A stretch of DNA of 64,000 nucleotides from JASHPR01 sp963833885 (GTDB taxonomy: Bacteria > Actinomycetota > Actinomycetes > Streptosporangiales > Streptosporangiaceae), in the NCBI GenBank assembly GCA_963833885.1, contig CAWHZU010000036.1, positions 62,001-126,000 on the forward strand. Direction: 5' to 3'. Within the stretch, counting starts at the first letter, position 1. Each line of letters starts with the position of its first letter. Below are positions 53,097 through 60,507 of the stretch, in pieces. Position numbers and translations under genes: made by a program. The notes under the pieces are model-generated. The model did not search any database. It saw only the letters and a list, made by a program, of their open reading frames with translations, and was not told the DNA's origin.

Positions 53097-53290
53097 TTAC
53101 GCCGGGCAGCCCGCCTGATGCTGGGCGCCCTGAATGTATGCCACGAGGGCGTCGTTCGGGTATCCGGTGGCCTTCTCATGGGCGCTGCTGCTGGCGTTGG
53201 CCGCCGTGAGCAGGGCCTGCAACGTGGCACACTTGCCGATGGCTGCGGCGGCGTCGATTTGCTGCTGCAGCTGGTGGTCCCCGGGATTCG
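53097..53290 (-). pseudogene. C-terminal remnant of an unknown secreted-type protein
   Basis: The frame gives DHQLQQQIDAAAAIGKCATL, QALLTAANASSSAHEKATGY and PNDALVAYIQGAQHQAGCPA. It looks like a real helical C-terminus with two cysteines, ending in a stop at 53097, but the upstream part is replaced at about 53285 by the repeat shared with 58.2 kb. I do not know the family; a lipoprotein or periplasmic protein tail is likely from the Ala/Gln-rich helices and paired cysteines. Confidence 0.45.
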
Positions 53291-53634
53291 AGGCGACCGG
53301 TCCGGCCGTCTTGCTCCGCAGCACGCTGCAGGGCACCGTCGCGCTGATGTTCGCCAAGACCCCGCCCGGCGATGTGGAACTTGACATGAGCCACAGCCAG
53401 TCCTACGCCGATTGGCTGTCCCGGCACCGGGTCACCGCCGCAATTCACCGCCAGGAGGGTGAGGAATCCCCGGCGCGCCGACGGCAGGACGGCAGTTAAT
53501 GCAGACCCATGAGCCCGCGCTGGGCTGGACGCTGGTGCTGCGATGCCAGCCGCTCCGCATCGTCGATCGCCGCATCGTCGATCGCCGCCCGGAAGGCGGC
53601 TATAACGACGACTACGAGCTCGCCTGCGCCCGAT
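53285..53634 (+). repeat. partial duplicate of the 58215-58613 segment
   Basis: From GATTCGAGGCGACCGGTCC the sequence follows 58215 onward with point changes, lacks about 80 bases present at 58430-58495, and diverges after GACTACGAGCTCG. It contains the end of one small gene (fragment of 58208 type) and the start of the next. The reading overlap TAATG here corresponds to TGATG at 58.5 kb. Confidence 0.75.
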
Positions 53635-53771
53635 CGGATCGCCTTGCAGGCAGGCGCTACGGGTGCGGTCAAGACGGTCACGGTGACCGCCAAGCTCGTC
53701 TCCGGCCGCCATCTCGACGCTGGCGCCAACCAGGAGTTCACCTGGCGAGGGATCCGGTGATCAGGAGCTGA
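53499..53771 (+). pseudogene. truncated copy of the small protein gene at 58501
   Basis: The first 34 residues, MQTHEPALGWTLVLRCQPLR then IVDRR and GGYNDDYEL, equal those of the 58501 gene except for a five-residue duplication made by a 15-base tandem repeat (CGCATCGTCGATCGC twice near 53560). After YEL the homology stops and unrelated sequence follows (a frame with TVTVTAKLVSGRHLDAG, perhaps a piece of another protein). The CxxCGDDPDLDYRE core of the family is lost. Confidence 0.6.
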
Positions 53772-54069
53772 ACAGCTTGGCCTTGGCCGAGGCGAATTCC
53801 TCGTCGGTCAGGACGCCTTGCTCGTGCAGCCCCGCGAGCTGGTTCAGTTGATCGACCATGGGCGAGGACGCGGCCGGGGCCTGCATGGGCGAGGACGCGG
53901 CCGGGGCCTGCTGGGTAGGCGATGACTGCTCCAGGTCGCCGATGCGCGCGTTCTGCTCCTCCTCCTGCTGTGCCTGCTCCCCGTGGCGCCGGGCCACCCT
54001 CTTCCCCGCCATGTACGCACCGCCGCCTACCACGGCCGCGCGCAGCAACGGACGTCGTCGTCGAAACAT
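53761..54069 (-). CDS. SHOCT domain protein
   Basis: 102 residues. RRPLLRAAVVGGGAYMAGKR is a short membrane-proximal, Gly-rich helix; a Gln/Glu-rich linker follows; the C-terminus DQLNQLAGLHEQGVLTDEEF plus ASAKAKLFSS is a SHOCT domain, a 30-residue oligomerisation module. A 27-base tandem repeat inside the gene (about 53857-53910) duplicates the residues QAPAASSPM. Members often act at the membrane in stress responses, but no activity is known. Its stop lies at the end of the truncated gene on the other strand. Confidence 0.8.
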   Translation of the reverse strand: MFRRRRPLLRAAVVGGGAYMAGKRVARRHGEQAQQEEEQNARIGDLEQSSPTQQAPAASSPMQAPAASSPMVDQLNQLAGLHEQGVLTDEEFASAKAKLFSS

Positions 54070-54104
54070 CGCTACCCCCTCTGGTTATCGGGCCGAGCTG
54101 GCTG

Positions 54105-54464
54105 CTACACGCCATCCGGCAGGCTGAGGCCGAGGGCGACCATGAGCTCGGGCGCCGCCGCGACCAGCCTCGGCCCGCCGACCTGCGGTGCCACGGCGAT
54201 CAGTACGCCGATGAGATCCTCTGGCGTGGCCCCGGCCTCCAGCGCGTTGCTGACCTGCCACAAGTAGGAGGCCGGCGGGGCGTCGAGTGCTATCAGGGTG
54301 GCCAGCTTAACCAGCGCGTAGCTGCGGGCATCAAGGCCGCTCCTGGCCTTCCATTCGGCTCGTACCTCCAGGCCTGCCGCGAGGAGATCGGGGTCACCCA
54401 GCGCGAGGGCAGCCAGCACCTCCCTGGTGTTGGAGGACACATCTGCCTTGACGGGCACGGTCAT
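54105..54464 (-). CDS. carboxymuconolactone decarboxylase/AhpD-like protein
   Basis: 119 residues. ATG 54464 is preferred to a start 87 bases upstream because the palindrome site lies between. LEVRAEWKARSGLDARSYAL, VKLATLIALDAPPASYLWQV and AGATPEDLIGVLIAVAPQVG match the CMD fold (helix pair, then GAT-x-EE-I). The usual CxxC of peroxidase members is absent (YALVKLATLIAL), so antioxidant AhpD activity is unlikely. ECF41 sigma factors often control such genes; the two ECF41 genes here are 25-30 kb away, so that link is only a suggestion. Confidence 0.75.
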   Translation of the reverse strand: MTVPVKADVSSNTREVLAALALGDPDLLAAGLEVRAEWKARSGLDARSYALVKLATLIALDAPPASYLWQVSNALEAGATPEDLIGVLIAVAPQVGGPRLVAAAPELMVALGLSLPDGV

Positions 54465-54547
54465 TATTGCGGTCCTTTCGTCAATCGGCGCGAATGGCGT
54501 TGCCGCATCGCTGAACCAACGATGGCGGCTGCCCGGCAGGCTTCGCA

Positions 54548-54565
54548 TCACCCGCGGTGGGGTGA
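54548..54565. promoter_or_regulatory. palindrome site 9, TCACCC-N6-GGGTGA
   Basis: TCACCCGCGGTGGGGTGA, 83 bases upstream of the AhpD-like gene start (minus strand). Confidence 0.7.
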
Positions 54566-54738
54566 GAACGAGCGCGCCGCCGTAATCAAGCGGGCGCGGG
54601 GGGCCTGCCTATCGGCTCGATCAGCCCGGGGAGCACCAGCAGGATCACGACCAGCACACGATGGGCCCGGCACTCGTCGCGATCAGGCGGGAGGCCGGTT
54701 CGTCAGGCACGTCGCGCGCTCAGACCTCGTCCCGGTCA

Positions 54739-54755
54739 TCACCCCGCGCGGGTGA
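54739..54755. promoter_or_regulatory. palindrome site 10, TCACCC-N5-GGGTGA
   Basis: TCACCCCGCGCGGGTGA, the only site with a five-base spacer; 33 bases before the methyltransferase ATG. Confidence 0.65.
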
Positions 54756-54788
54756 TTGCCAGCGTGCAAGACCGGTGTACAACCATTG

Positions 54789-55514
54789 ATGATGGCCGTT
54801 TACGATCTGCTCGCCCCGTATTACGACGCCGCGACCGGCGATTCCGCCACGGAGGCGGCGTTCATTCACGACATCATCGAGCGGCGTCACAGCCAGGCTG
54901 CGACCCTGCTTGACCTAGCGTGCGGGACCGGCAGCATTACCGCGCTGCTCGCCGGCGTATACGAGGTGAGCGGACTGGACATATCACCTGGCATGCTGGC
55001 CATTGCCCGGGAAAAAGTGCGCAGCGGGACCGAGCTGTATCTGGCCGATATGACAAACTTCTGGCTAGCCGCCAGATTCGACGTTATCGTCTGCGCCTAT
55101 CAGGGGATCAATCACCTGCTCAGCCTGGCCGCGTGGAAGAGCACCTTCGATCGCGCCTGCGAACACCTCAGCCGTGGTGGTTTGTTCGTCTTCGACATCG
55201 CCACGCTCAGCCACCTGCAAGGGATGGCGAGCATTCCTCAGGTAGTGGAGGAGTTCGCCGGTAATTACCTGCTGATACGGGTGCGTACGACCGACGGGAT
55301 AGTATTCGACTGGGACATCGAAGTATATGAACTCCAGCAAGACGGCAGGTACAGGCTGCTTACACAGACCGTCAGTCTGAGATCATTTTCGCTTCCTGAC
55401 ATATGGGAAGCTCTGCGCGAGAGGTTTACCAGCATAGAAATTGTCAGTGATGGCAATTCAGCCGACACGCAGGACGAGGACCGTATCTGGTTCGTGTGCC
55501 GCAAGCCTGCATGA
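54789..55514 (+). CDS. class I SAM-dependent methyltransferase
   Basis: 241 residues; ATG 54789 or the next ATG (54792). VYDLLAPYYDAATGDSATEA is the usual cap helix, ATLLDLACGTGSITALLAGV (about residues 38-57) the SAM-binding motif I, VSGLDISPGMLAIAREKV motif II, and FDVIVCAYQGINHLLSLAAW motif IV/post. The rest is a beta-rich C-terminus resembling glycine/sarcosine methyltransferase-like small-molecule enzymes. The last third has lower GC and AT-rich codons (ATAGTATTCGAC, GAAGTATATGAA), unlike its neighbours, which hints at acquisition from another source. Confidence 0.8.
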   Translation: MMAVYDLLAPYYDAATGDSATEAAFIHDIIERRHSQAATLLDLACGTGSITALLAGVYEVSGLDISPGMLAIAREKVRSGTELYLADMTNFWLAARFDVIVCAYQGINHLLSLAAWKSTFDRACEHLSRGGLFVFDIATLSHLQGMASIPQVVEEFAGNYLLIRVRTTDGIVFDWDIEVYELQQDGRYRLLTQTVSLRSFSLPDIWEALRERFTSIEIVSDGNSADTQDEDRIWFVCRKPA

Positions 55515-55925
55515 CCTGTCACTGCGGCAGCTGCGTCACGCGAGTGCGCTCGGCCGTATCTCATCCGCGTTGGGATGGTGCTGTGCCCACTCACCTCGGC
55601 CGCGCAGCACGTGAGCTTCAGGTCGAACATGAAGCAGCTTGACCTCGTCGAAGAGCATCGCGAAGGCTTCGCCGGCCAGGAAGAGGGGGCGAGTCAGGGC
55701 CGGCATCGACTCAGCCGCAGGATCGTCTCATCGACGGTCTCGCGGTCGCTGGGTGCTGCGGGCGGTGCGGACTGGCTGGATGCGTCATCGGCCGACGATG
55801 CCGTCGGCCGATGACGTCCGCTCTGTCCGATGGTCACTGTGAGATGGCCTTCACGAGCCGTCCGGTTTGCAGCGCGCTGAGCTATTCAGGACCGACGCCT
55901 CGGGTCCGGAACGCGCGGCGGTGGC
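55515..55925. other. 411 bases without a recognised gene
   Basis: Minus-strand reading contains LTRPLFLAGEAFAMLFDEVK, which looks like a protein scrap, but the frame has no start and no family that I recognise. No palindrome site is present. Confidence 0.35.
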
Positions 55926-56348
55926 TCAGTCAGTGGCCAGGCGCTCGCGGCTTCCGTAGGCGCACAGTCCCCACAGGGCCACCACGTCCAAGGCGATGAT
56001 CATCAGGGACCAAAACGGGTAAGACGGGATGAAGAACATCTGGCCGATGGCGTTGAGGCCGATCACGGCGACCGCGAACCAGCGGGCCACCTGGTTGCCG
56101 ACCAGTACCCCCAGCCCGGCAAGGACCTGCAGCGCGCCGAGGATGAGGGCGACCCAGCCCCAGGCGCGTAGATCGCCGGCCACATAGCGCGCGCCGCCGA
56201 TGAATACGGAGGACCTGGCGATCGCGGCAGTGCCGTCGATCACGTTGAATATGCCGACCACCCACAGCAGCACGGCTGCGAAGACGATCATCCCGTAGCT
56301 TTCACCGTGGCTAGCGCCCCTGGCGTGTCTTATCGTCGCCGACGTCAC
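55926..56348 (-). CDS. DUF7144 family membrane protein, second intact copy
   Basis: 140 residues from a GTG start preceded by GGGAGG. Four membrane segments as in the 36.9 kb gene: MIVFAAVLLWVVGIFNVIDG, AWGWVALILGALQVLAGLGV, WFAVAVIGLNAIGQMFFIPS and LMIIALDVVALWGLCAYG. The two proteins agree at roughly three quarters of positions by eye. The promoter contains a palindrome site (66 bases away) followed by GACAGGCTGGAGTAAAGG, the same layout as at 37.3 kb, so both were duplicated together with their control region. Confidence 0.8.
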   Translation of the reverse strand: MTSATIRHARGASHGESYGMIVFAAVLLWVVGIFNVIDGTAAIARSSVFIGGARYVAGDLRAWGWVALILGALQVLAGLGVLVGNQVARWFAVAVIGLNAIGQMFFIPSYPFWSLMIIALDVVALWGLCAYGSRERLATD

Positions 56349-56414
56349 TATGGCCTCCCAGGTCGGAATCGCCGGTACCTTTACTCCAGCCTGTCGGGTC
56401 AGGGTGGAATGTCG

Positions 56415-56432
56415 TCACCCTGGCGCGGGTGA
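56415..56432. promoter_or_regulatory. palindrome site 11, TCACCC-N6-GGGTGA
   Basis: TCACCCTGGCGCGGGTGA, 66 bases upstream of the DUF7144 GTG on the minus strand; the flank ATGTCG before the site equals that of site 6. Confidence 0.7.
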
Positions 56433-56617
56433 TCCAGCCAGTGCAGGTGACCCGGACTGATCAAGGCCTGGCAGGCGACAAGGCAGCCCGCTAGACAAGC
56501 GATGTGGCCATCGATGGCCACCTTGAACGCTGCCGACCGGCCGGTAATGCGGCGCTTCGTCGAGGGAGCGACACCAGCCGTGATGGCTCCGGCGGCCAGC
56601 GCTCTGTCCGGCGGAAC

Positions 56618-56635
56618 TCACCCCTTCAAGGGTGA
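56618..56635. promoter_or_regulatory. palindrome site 12, TCACCC-N6-GGGTGA
   Basis: TCACCCCTTCAAGGGTGA, 66 bases before the DUF2252 ATG at 56702 and opposite to site 11 across the divergent intergenic space. Confidence 0.7.
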
Positions 56636-56701
56636 TGCGCCGGGTCAAGGATGCCGTTGAAATGGCAGTATGACGCGGGCCAGCCGTAAGAGGTGGACCA
56701 G

Positions 56702-58207
56702 ATGGCCGTAAAAGAAGCGGCACCGAGGAGCAGGCGGATCAACCACCTGAGCCTCGACGAGCGCCTAGGCCAGGGCAGGACAGCACGGGACCGCACGCCC
56801 CCATCCAGCCACGCCGGATGGAGCCCGGCTGCGGACCGGCCCGACCCGGTCGGCCTGCTCGAGGAGCAGGACCGCACCCGGGAGCCGGACCTGGTGCCGG
56901 TCCGGCATGGCCGGATGATGGTCTCGCCGTTCACCTTCTACCGGGGAGCGGCCAGGATCATGGCGGCGGACCTGGCCGGCACGCCGGTGGCCGGCCTCAG
57001 TACCCAGCTGTGCGGCGACGCCCACCTGTCGAACTTCGGCGTGTTCGCCTCCCCGGAACGGCGGCTGGTCTTCGACTTGAACGACTTCGACGAGACCCTG
57101 CCCGGGCCGTTCGAATACGACGTGAAGCGGATGGCGGCGAGCTTCGTGATCGCCGGCCGGAACAACGGGTTCGCCAGAGCCGACGCCCGCGCCGCGGCGC
57201 TCGCGTCGGTGACTGCCTACCGGGAAGCGGTGGCCGATTTCGCGCAGATGTCCACCATGGGCATCTGGTACGCGCGCATGCCGGAAGACCAGCTCATGGC
57301 TCTCGTCCAGGATGCGGTGGCAGAGGTGGCTAAGGAGGAGAAGAAGGCCGGAAAGGCGAAGAAGGCCAAGGCGCACCGGGACGGGCGGGAAGAAAAAGCA
57401 GCCAGGGAAGTGGCCAGGCGGGCGCAGAAGAACATCGCGAAGGCACACACCCGCGACAGCGTGCAGGCGCTGTCCAAGCTCGGTGAGGTGGTCGGCGGGC
57501 AGTACCGGATCGCCAGCCAGCCGCCGGTCATCGTGCCGGCCCGCGATCTGGCCAGCACGTTCGGCATGTCGCCGGACGAGGTCATCCCGGCGCTTCACGA
57601 TCAGTTCCACGCGTACCGGGCCACCCTGCAAGACGACCGCCGCCGCCTGCTTGAGCGGTTCGAGATCGTGGATATGGCGCGCAAGGTCGTTGGGGTCGGC
57701 AGCGTCGGAACCAGGGCGTTCATCGTCCTGCTGGCCGGGCGCGACGCGCACGACCCGCTGTTCTTGCAGGTCAAGGAGGCGACGGCCTCAGTGCTCGAGA
57801 GCTATCTGCCCAAGAGCCGCTACCGCCAGCACGGCGAGCGGGTCGTACAGGGACAGCTGCTGATGCAGGGCGCCAGCGATATCTTCCTGGGCTGGACCAA
57901 AGGGCTGGACACCAGTCGCCACTTCTACTGGCGCCAGCTACGCGACATGAAGGGCTCGGCACTGGTCGAGCTGATGGCGCCGATCACGCTCGCGTACTAC
58001 GCCCGGCTCTGCGGATGGACGCTAGCGCGGGCCCACGCCCGGTCCGGGGACCCGGTTGCGACGGCCGAGTACCTCGGCGGCGGCGACGCGTTCGACCGGT
58101 CGATCACCGACTTCTGCGAACGCTACGCCGACCAGAACGAGCAGGACTACAAGGAGTTCGTCACGGCAGTCCGGTCCGGCCGCCTCGAAGCGGTCGAAGG
58201 TGTCTGA
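56702..58207 (+). CDS. DUF2252 family protein (kinase-like fold)
   Basis: 501 residues. SPFTFYRGAARIMAADLAGT, QLCGDAHLSNFGVFASPERR and LVFDLNDFDETLPGPFEYDV are the family core; GDAHLSNFG followed by FDLNDFDE resembles the Brenner motif and metal-binding Asp of aminoglycoside kinase-like enzymes. KRMAASFVIAGRNNGFARAD and QVKEATASVLESYLPKSRYR come later, as does VVQGQLLMQGASDIFLGWTK. A lysine-rich insert (KKAGKAKKAKAHRDGREEKA) lies near residue 220. The substrate is unknown. Its TGA is followed with no gap by the GTG of the next small gene; PAP2 phosphatase ends the operon. Controlled by palindrome site 12. Confidence 0.85.
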   Translation: MAVKEAAPRSRRINHLSLDERLGQGRTARDRTPPSSHAGWSPAADRPDPVGLLEEQDRTREPDLVPVRHGRMMVSPFTFYRGAARIMAADLAGTPVAGLSTQLCGDAHLSNFGVFASPERRLVFDLNDFDETLPGPFEYDVKRMAASFVIAGRNNGFARADARAAALASVTAYREAVADFAQMSTMGIWYARMPEDQLMALVQDAVAEVAKEEKKAGKAKKAKAHRDGREEKAAREVARRAQKNIAKAHTRDSVQALSKLGEVVGGQYRIASQPPVIVPARDLASTFGMSPDEVIPALHDQFHAYRATLQDDRRRLLERFEIVDMARKVVGVGSVGTRAFIVLLAGRDAHDPLFLQVKEATASVLESYLPKSRYRQHGERVVQGQLLMQGASDIFLGWTKGLDTSRHFYWRQLRDMKGSALVELMAPITLAYYARLCGWTLARAHARSGDPVATAEYLGGGDAFDRSITDFCERYADQNEQDYKEFVTAVRSGRLEAVEGV

Positions 58208-58501
58208 GTGCCCGGATTCGAGGCGACCGGTCCGGCCGCCGTGCTCCGCAGCACGCTGCGGGGCACGGTCGCGCTGATGTTCGCCAAGACCCCGCCCGGT
58301 GATGTGGAACCTGACGTGAGCCACAGCCAGTCCTATGCGGATTGGCTGTCCCGGCACCGGGTAACCGCCGCAATTCACCGCCAGGAGGGTGAGGAATCCC
58401 CGGCGCGCCGAAGGCAGGATCAAACTCGTCACCTCATCAGCGGTGGCCCCGGCCCGGAGGCAGCCCTAACAGCGCAAGTCAGCCACGAGGAGGGCAGTTG
58501 A
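58208..58501 (+). CDS. small protein of unknown function (97 residues)
   Basis: GTG start directly after the DUF2252 stop; its TGA overlaps the next ATG (TGATG), so it is translated as part of the operon. TPPGDVEPDVSHSQSYADWL and SRHRVTAAIHRQEGEESPAR are the most protein-like parts. No membrane segment or known motif. A partial duplicate at 53.3-53.5 kb keeps the reading frame of this region with conservative changes (VELDMSHSQSYADWLSRHR), a mild sign that it is a real coding sequence. The C-terminal 25 residues are absent from the duplicate. Confidence 0.5.
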   Translation: MPGFEATGPAAVLRSTLRGTVALMFAKTPPGDVEPDVSHSQSYADWLSRHRVTAAIHRQEGEESPARRRQDQTRHLISGGPGPEAALTAQVSHEEGS

Positions 58502-58613
58502 TGCAAACCTATGAGCCCGCGCTGGGCTGGACGCTGGTCCTGCGACGCCAGCCGCTCCGCATCGTAGATTGTCGCCCGGAAGGCGGCTACAACGACGACT
58601 ACGAGCTCGTCTG
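58215..58613 (+). repeat. segment duplicated at 53285-53634
   Basis: Longer copy of the pair: it retains about 80 bases (58430-58495) missing at 53 kb and lies in an intact operon, so this is probably the source copy. Confidence 0.75.
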
Positions 58614-58818
58614 CTGTGAGTGCGGTGATGATCCTGACCTGGATTACCGTGAGGTCTCAACGAACCTTCAGCGGATCCGCGGGCCGTACAGGTTTTCGGC
58701 AGGCATCAAGGCGTACGGACGGCACGACAGGCTTCGACACCGACGGCGACGGCCGCCAGTTCCTGCGGCCAACGGCGTACGGCGCCGAACAGGGCCCGCC
58801 GATGACCAGACAGGATAG
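58501..58818 (+). CDS. small conserved actinobacterial protein with CxxC motif
   Basis: 105 residues from ATG 58501. YEPALGWTLVLRRQPLRIVD is followed by GGYNDDYELVCCECGDDPDL and DYREVSTNLQRIRGPYRFSA with IKAYGRHDRL. The core (E-L-x-CC-x-CGDDPDLDYREVS then L-x-RIRGPY) is a small actinobacterial family; the cysteines may hold zinc. Family members end near the H of the IKAYGRH segment, so the last 30 basic residues may be read-through caused by an indel near 58730. It overlaps the PAP2 start by 17 bases. Confidence 0.6.
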   Translation: MQTYEPALGWTLVLRRQPLRIVDCRPEGGYNDDYELVCCECGDDPDLDYREVSTNLQRIRGPYRFSAGIKAYGRHDRLRHRRRRPPVPAANGVRRRTGPADDQTG

Positions 58819-59626
58819 CGCCCACACCCCGGCTAGCGACGCGGCCGGGGTGCGGGCGGTCGCACAACGGCTGGCTGACGGGCTTGGGCGACGCGGCAAC
58901 CAGGTCCGAGGGCGGGCCTCGGAAGGGCTGCGTGAGCTGGGTGCCATAGACCGGGCGGTCTACTCCGCGGTGGCGGCCACCCCCACTCCTTCACTCGACG
59001 AGCCGCTGCGCCGGCTCTCCAACGCCGCCAACAACTCCGGCCTCTGGCTGGCCGCCGCGGCTGGGCTCGGCGTGGCGGGAGGCGGGGCCGGCCGTGCCGC
59101 CGTGCGGGGAACGGTGGCCATCGGTGTCACATCCGCGCTGGTGAACCTGGCGGTGAAGTCCGCCTGGTCCCGCCAGCGGCCGGACCGGGCCGGCACCGGG
59201 GTCCCGGTCCGCCGGAACGTGCGGATGCCGTCCTCGACATCGTTCCCGTCTGGTCACGCAGCGTCGGGGTTCGCCTTCGCCGCGGCCATCGGCCGGGACC
59301 AGCCCTGGCTCGGACTGGCGCTGCGGTTCCTGGCGGCGGCGGTAGCGTACTCCCGGGTGCACACCGGAGTGCATTACCCGGGCGACGCCGTGATCGGCGC
59401 GCTGATCGGCGAGAGCACCGGGCAGGCCGTGGCCGGCCTGATGGACCGGCTGCCGCCGGCTGGAAAGGCTTTCCGGTCCGGTCGCGATAAGCAGCACGAA
59501 CTGCCCGACGCCGCAGATTCGGAAGGTACCCCGAACCCTGAGACCGGGCGATCCCGTGCAGTCCGGACTCGGCGACGGACTGCCGCCAGCGTTATCCCGG
59601 CGCCACCTGAAACTTCACCGGAATAG
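58802..59626 (+). CDS. PAP2 family phosphatase
   Basis: 274 residues. The three phosphatase motifs are complete: KSAWSRQRP (KX6RP), SSTSFPSGHAASGFAFAAAI (PSGH) and AVAYSRVHTGVHYPGDAVIG (SRX5HX3D). About five membrane segments surround them. Such enzymes remove phosphate from lipids such as phosphatidic acid or undecaprenyl diphosphate, with the active site outside the membrane. A 45-residue helical N-terminus (AVAQRLADGLGRRGNQVRGR) and a disordered C-terminus are extra. Last gene of the DUF2252 operon. Together with the lipid kinase at 41 kb it suggests lipid phosphate turnover in the regulon. Confidence 0.85.
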   Translation: MTRQDSAHTPASDAAGVRAVAQRLADGLGRRGNQVRGRASEGLRELGAIDRAVYSAVAATPTPSLDEPLRRLSNAANNSGLWLAAAAGLGVAGGGAGRAAVRGTVAIGVTSALVNLAVKSAWSRQRPDRAGTGVPVRRNVRMPSSTSFPSGHAASGFAFAAAIGRDQPWLGLALRFLAAAVAYSRVHTGVHYPGDAVIGALIGESTGQAVAGLMDRLPPAGKAFRSGRDKQHELPDAADSEGTPNPETGRSRAVRTRRRTAASVIPAPPETSPE

Positions 59627-59929
59627 ACATAATCAAGTGCGCGCGGAGCAACCGCGGCCACCCCGGCCGGACAGGCAAGCGGCTCTCTTTGGATCGCGGT
59701 GAAACTCACCCCAAACCGGGTGAGGTGCCGGGGCCGTCACCATCTGATGATCAAGTTGAAGCCAGGACATGCATCCCGGGCGCCCGCTACGCACGTGATT
59801 CGTGCTTGACGGGCTGGTGATCGTGACTGTGGCGGTCTTACCAGGCAGAAGAACCCACGATGCTCGCCGCGGGCCTAGTGGGCGCCGACCATCGGCCTGG
59901 CCTCCTTTTACAAAGGACGGTGCGCAACG
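59627..59929. other. 303 bases with palindrome site 13, otherwise nothing recognised
   Basis: After the PAP2 stop no frame with protein character is seen. The palindrome is 206 bases before the next small gene. Confidence 0.45.
59706..59723. promoter_or_regulatory. palindrome site 13, TCACCC-N6-GGGTGA
   Basis: TCACCCCAAACCGGGTGA followed by GGTGCCGGGG. The next gene start is 206 bases away, so either the leader is long or another start is used. Confidence 0.6.
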
Positions 59930-60247
59930 ATGAGGTTCCCGTGGCGTAGGGCTGCGGCCGCCAGGAAGGCAGCTGGCGGCCAGGCTGGCTGGTTCGGGCC
60001 GCCCAGTCTTGCCGAGCGAAGCTGCTGCTGTCCGGCCAGGCCTGTCGTCATGGTGCTGATCCCGCCCGCATCCGCGCGTCTGCTTCCAGTTGACCTCCTG
60101 CTCTGCGGCCACCACTACCTGTCGTCCAGAGCAGCCCTGGCCGTAGTCGGTGCGGTCGTCATGGACGAGACCGGCTCGATTGTCGACCCGGCGCCAGTAA
60201 GCAAGGAGACGTGCGATTCCGCAGCAGGGGCGCCGCCGACTTCCTAG
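59930..60247 (+). CDS. DUF7455-like small protein
   Basis: 105 residues from ATG 59930. The C-terminal half, ARPVVMVLIPPASARLLPVD then LLLCGHHYLSSRAALAVVGA and VVMDETGSI, follows the DUF7455 pattern: a first pair of cysteines (SCCCPAR here), ELLFCGHH, a helix and a final DET. It is probably a zinc-ribbon-like domain using Cys and His. The first 25 residues are basic (MRFPWRRAAAARKAAGG). Role unknown; members are found near RNA polymerase sigma genes in other actinobacteria. Confidence 0.6.
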   Translation: MRFPWRRAAAARKAAGGQAGWFGPPSLAERSCCCPARPVVMVLIPPASARLLPVDLLLCGHHYLSSRAALAVVGAVVMDETGSIVDPAPVSKETCDSAAGAPPTS

Positions 60248-60383
60248 CAACGGCAGCCTTGATTCCTGTCCCGGATTCAGTTCTCGGACTTGTACGCCTC
60301 GGTGCAGCCCGTCGTGTAGTCCTGTCGCCTGCGGCCGGCGCTAGCCGGGCTCACTCAAAGCGGGGAATCACTCAACCACCACT

Positions 60384-60401
60384 TCACCCCAGCGGGGGTG
60401 A
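60384..60401. promoter_or_regulatory. palindrome site 14, TCACCC-N6-GGGTGA
   Basis: TCACCCCAGCGGGGGTGA, 106 bases before the start of the GH63-like remnant. Confidence 0.65.
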
Positions 60402-60507
60402 TGTGTCGTCGGCTCCATAGGAAGGAGGCTGGCAGCCCTGGCGAGCGGTCTCCGGATAGCGGTGTCATGAAGGGCACCGCCGATCCGGCAGATGAAGGGC
60501 GAACACG

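Noticed and set aside
53445..53462. TCACCG-N6-GGGTGA, near match to the palindrome (also at 58375-58392)
   Set aside because: Both lie inside the small coding frame and its duplicate, and the left half has a mismatch; not counted among the 15 sites.
56765..57751. A 328-codon minus-strand frame
   Set aside because: Antisense to DUF2252, whose kinase-like motifs are clear.
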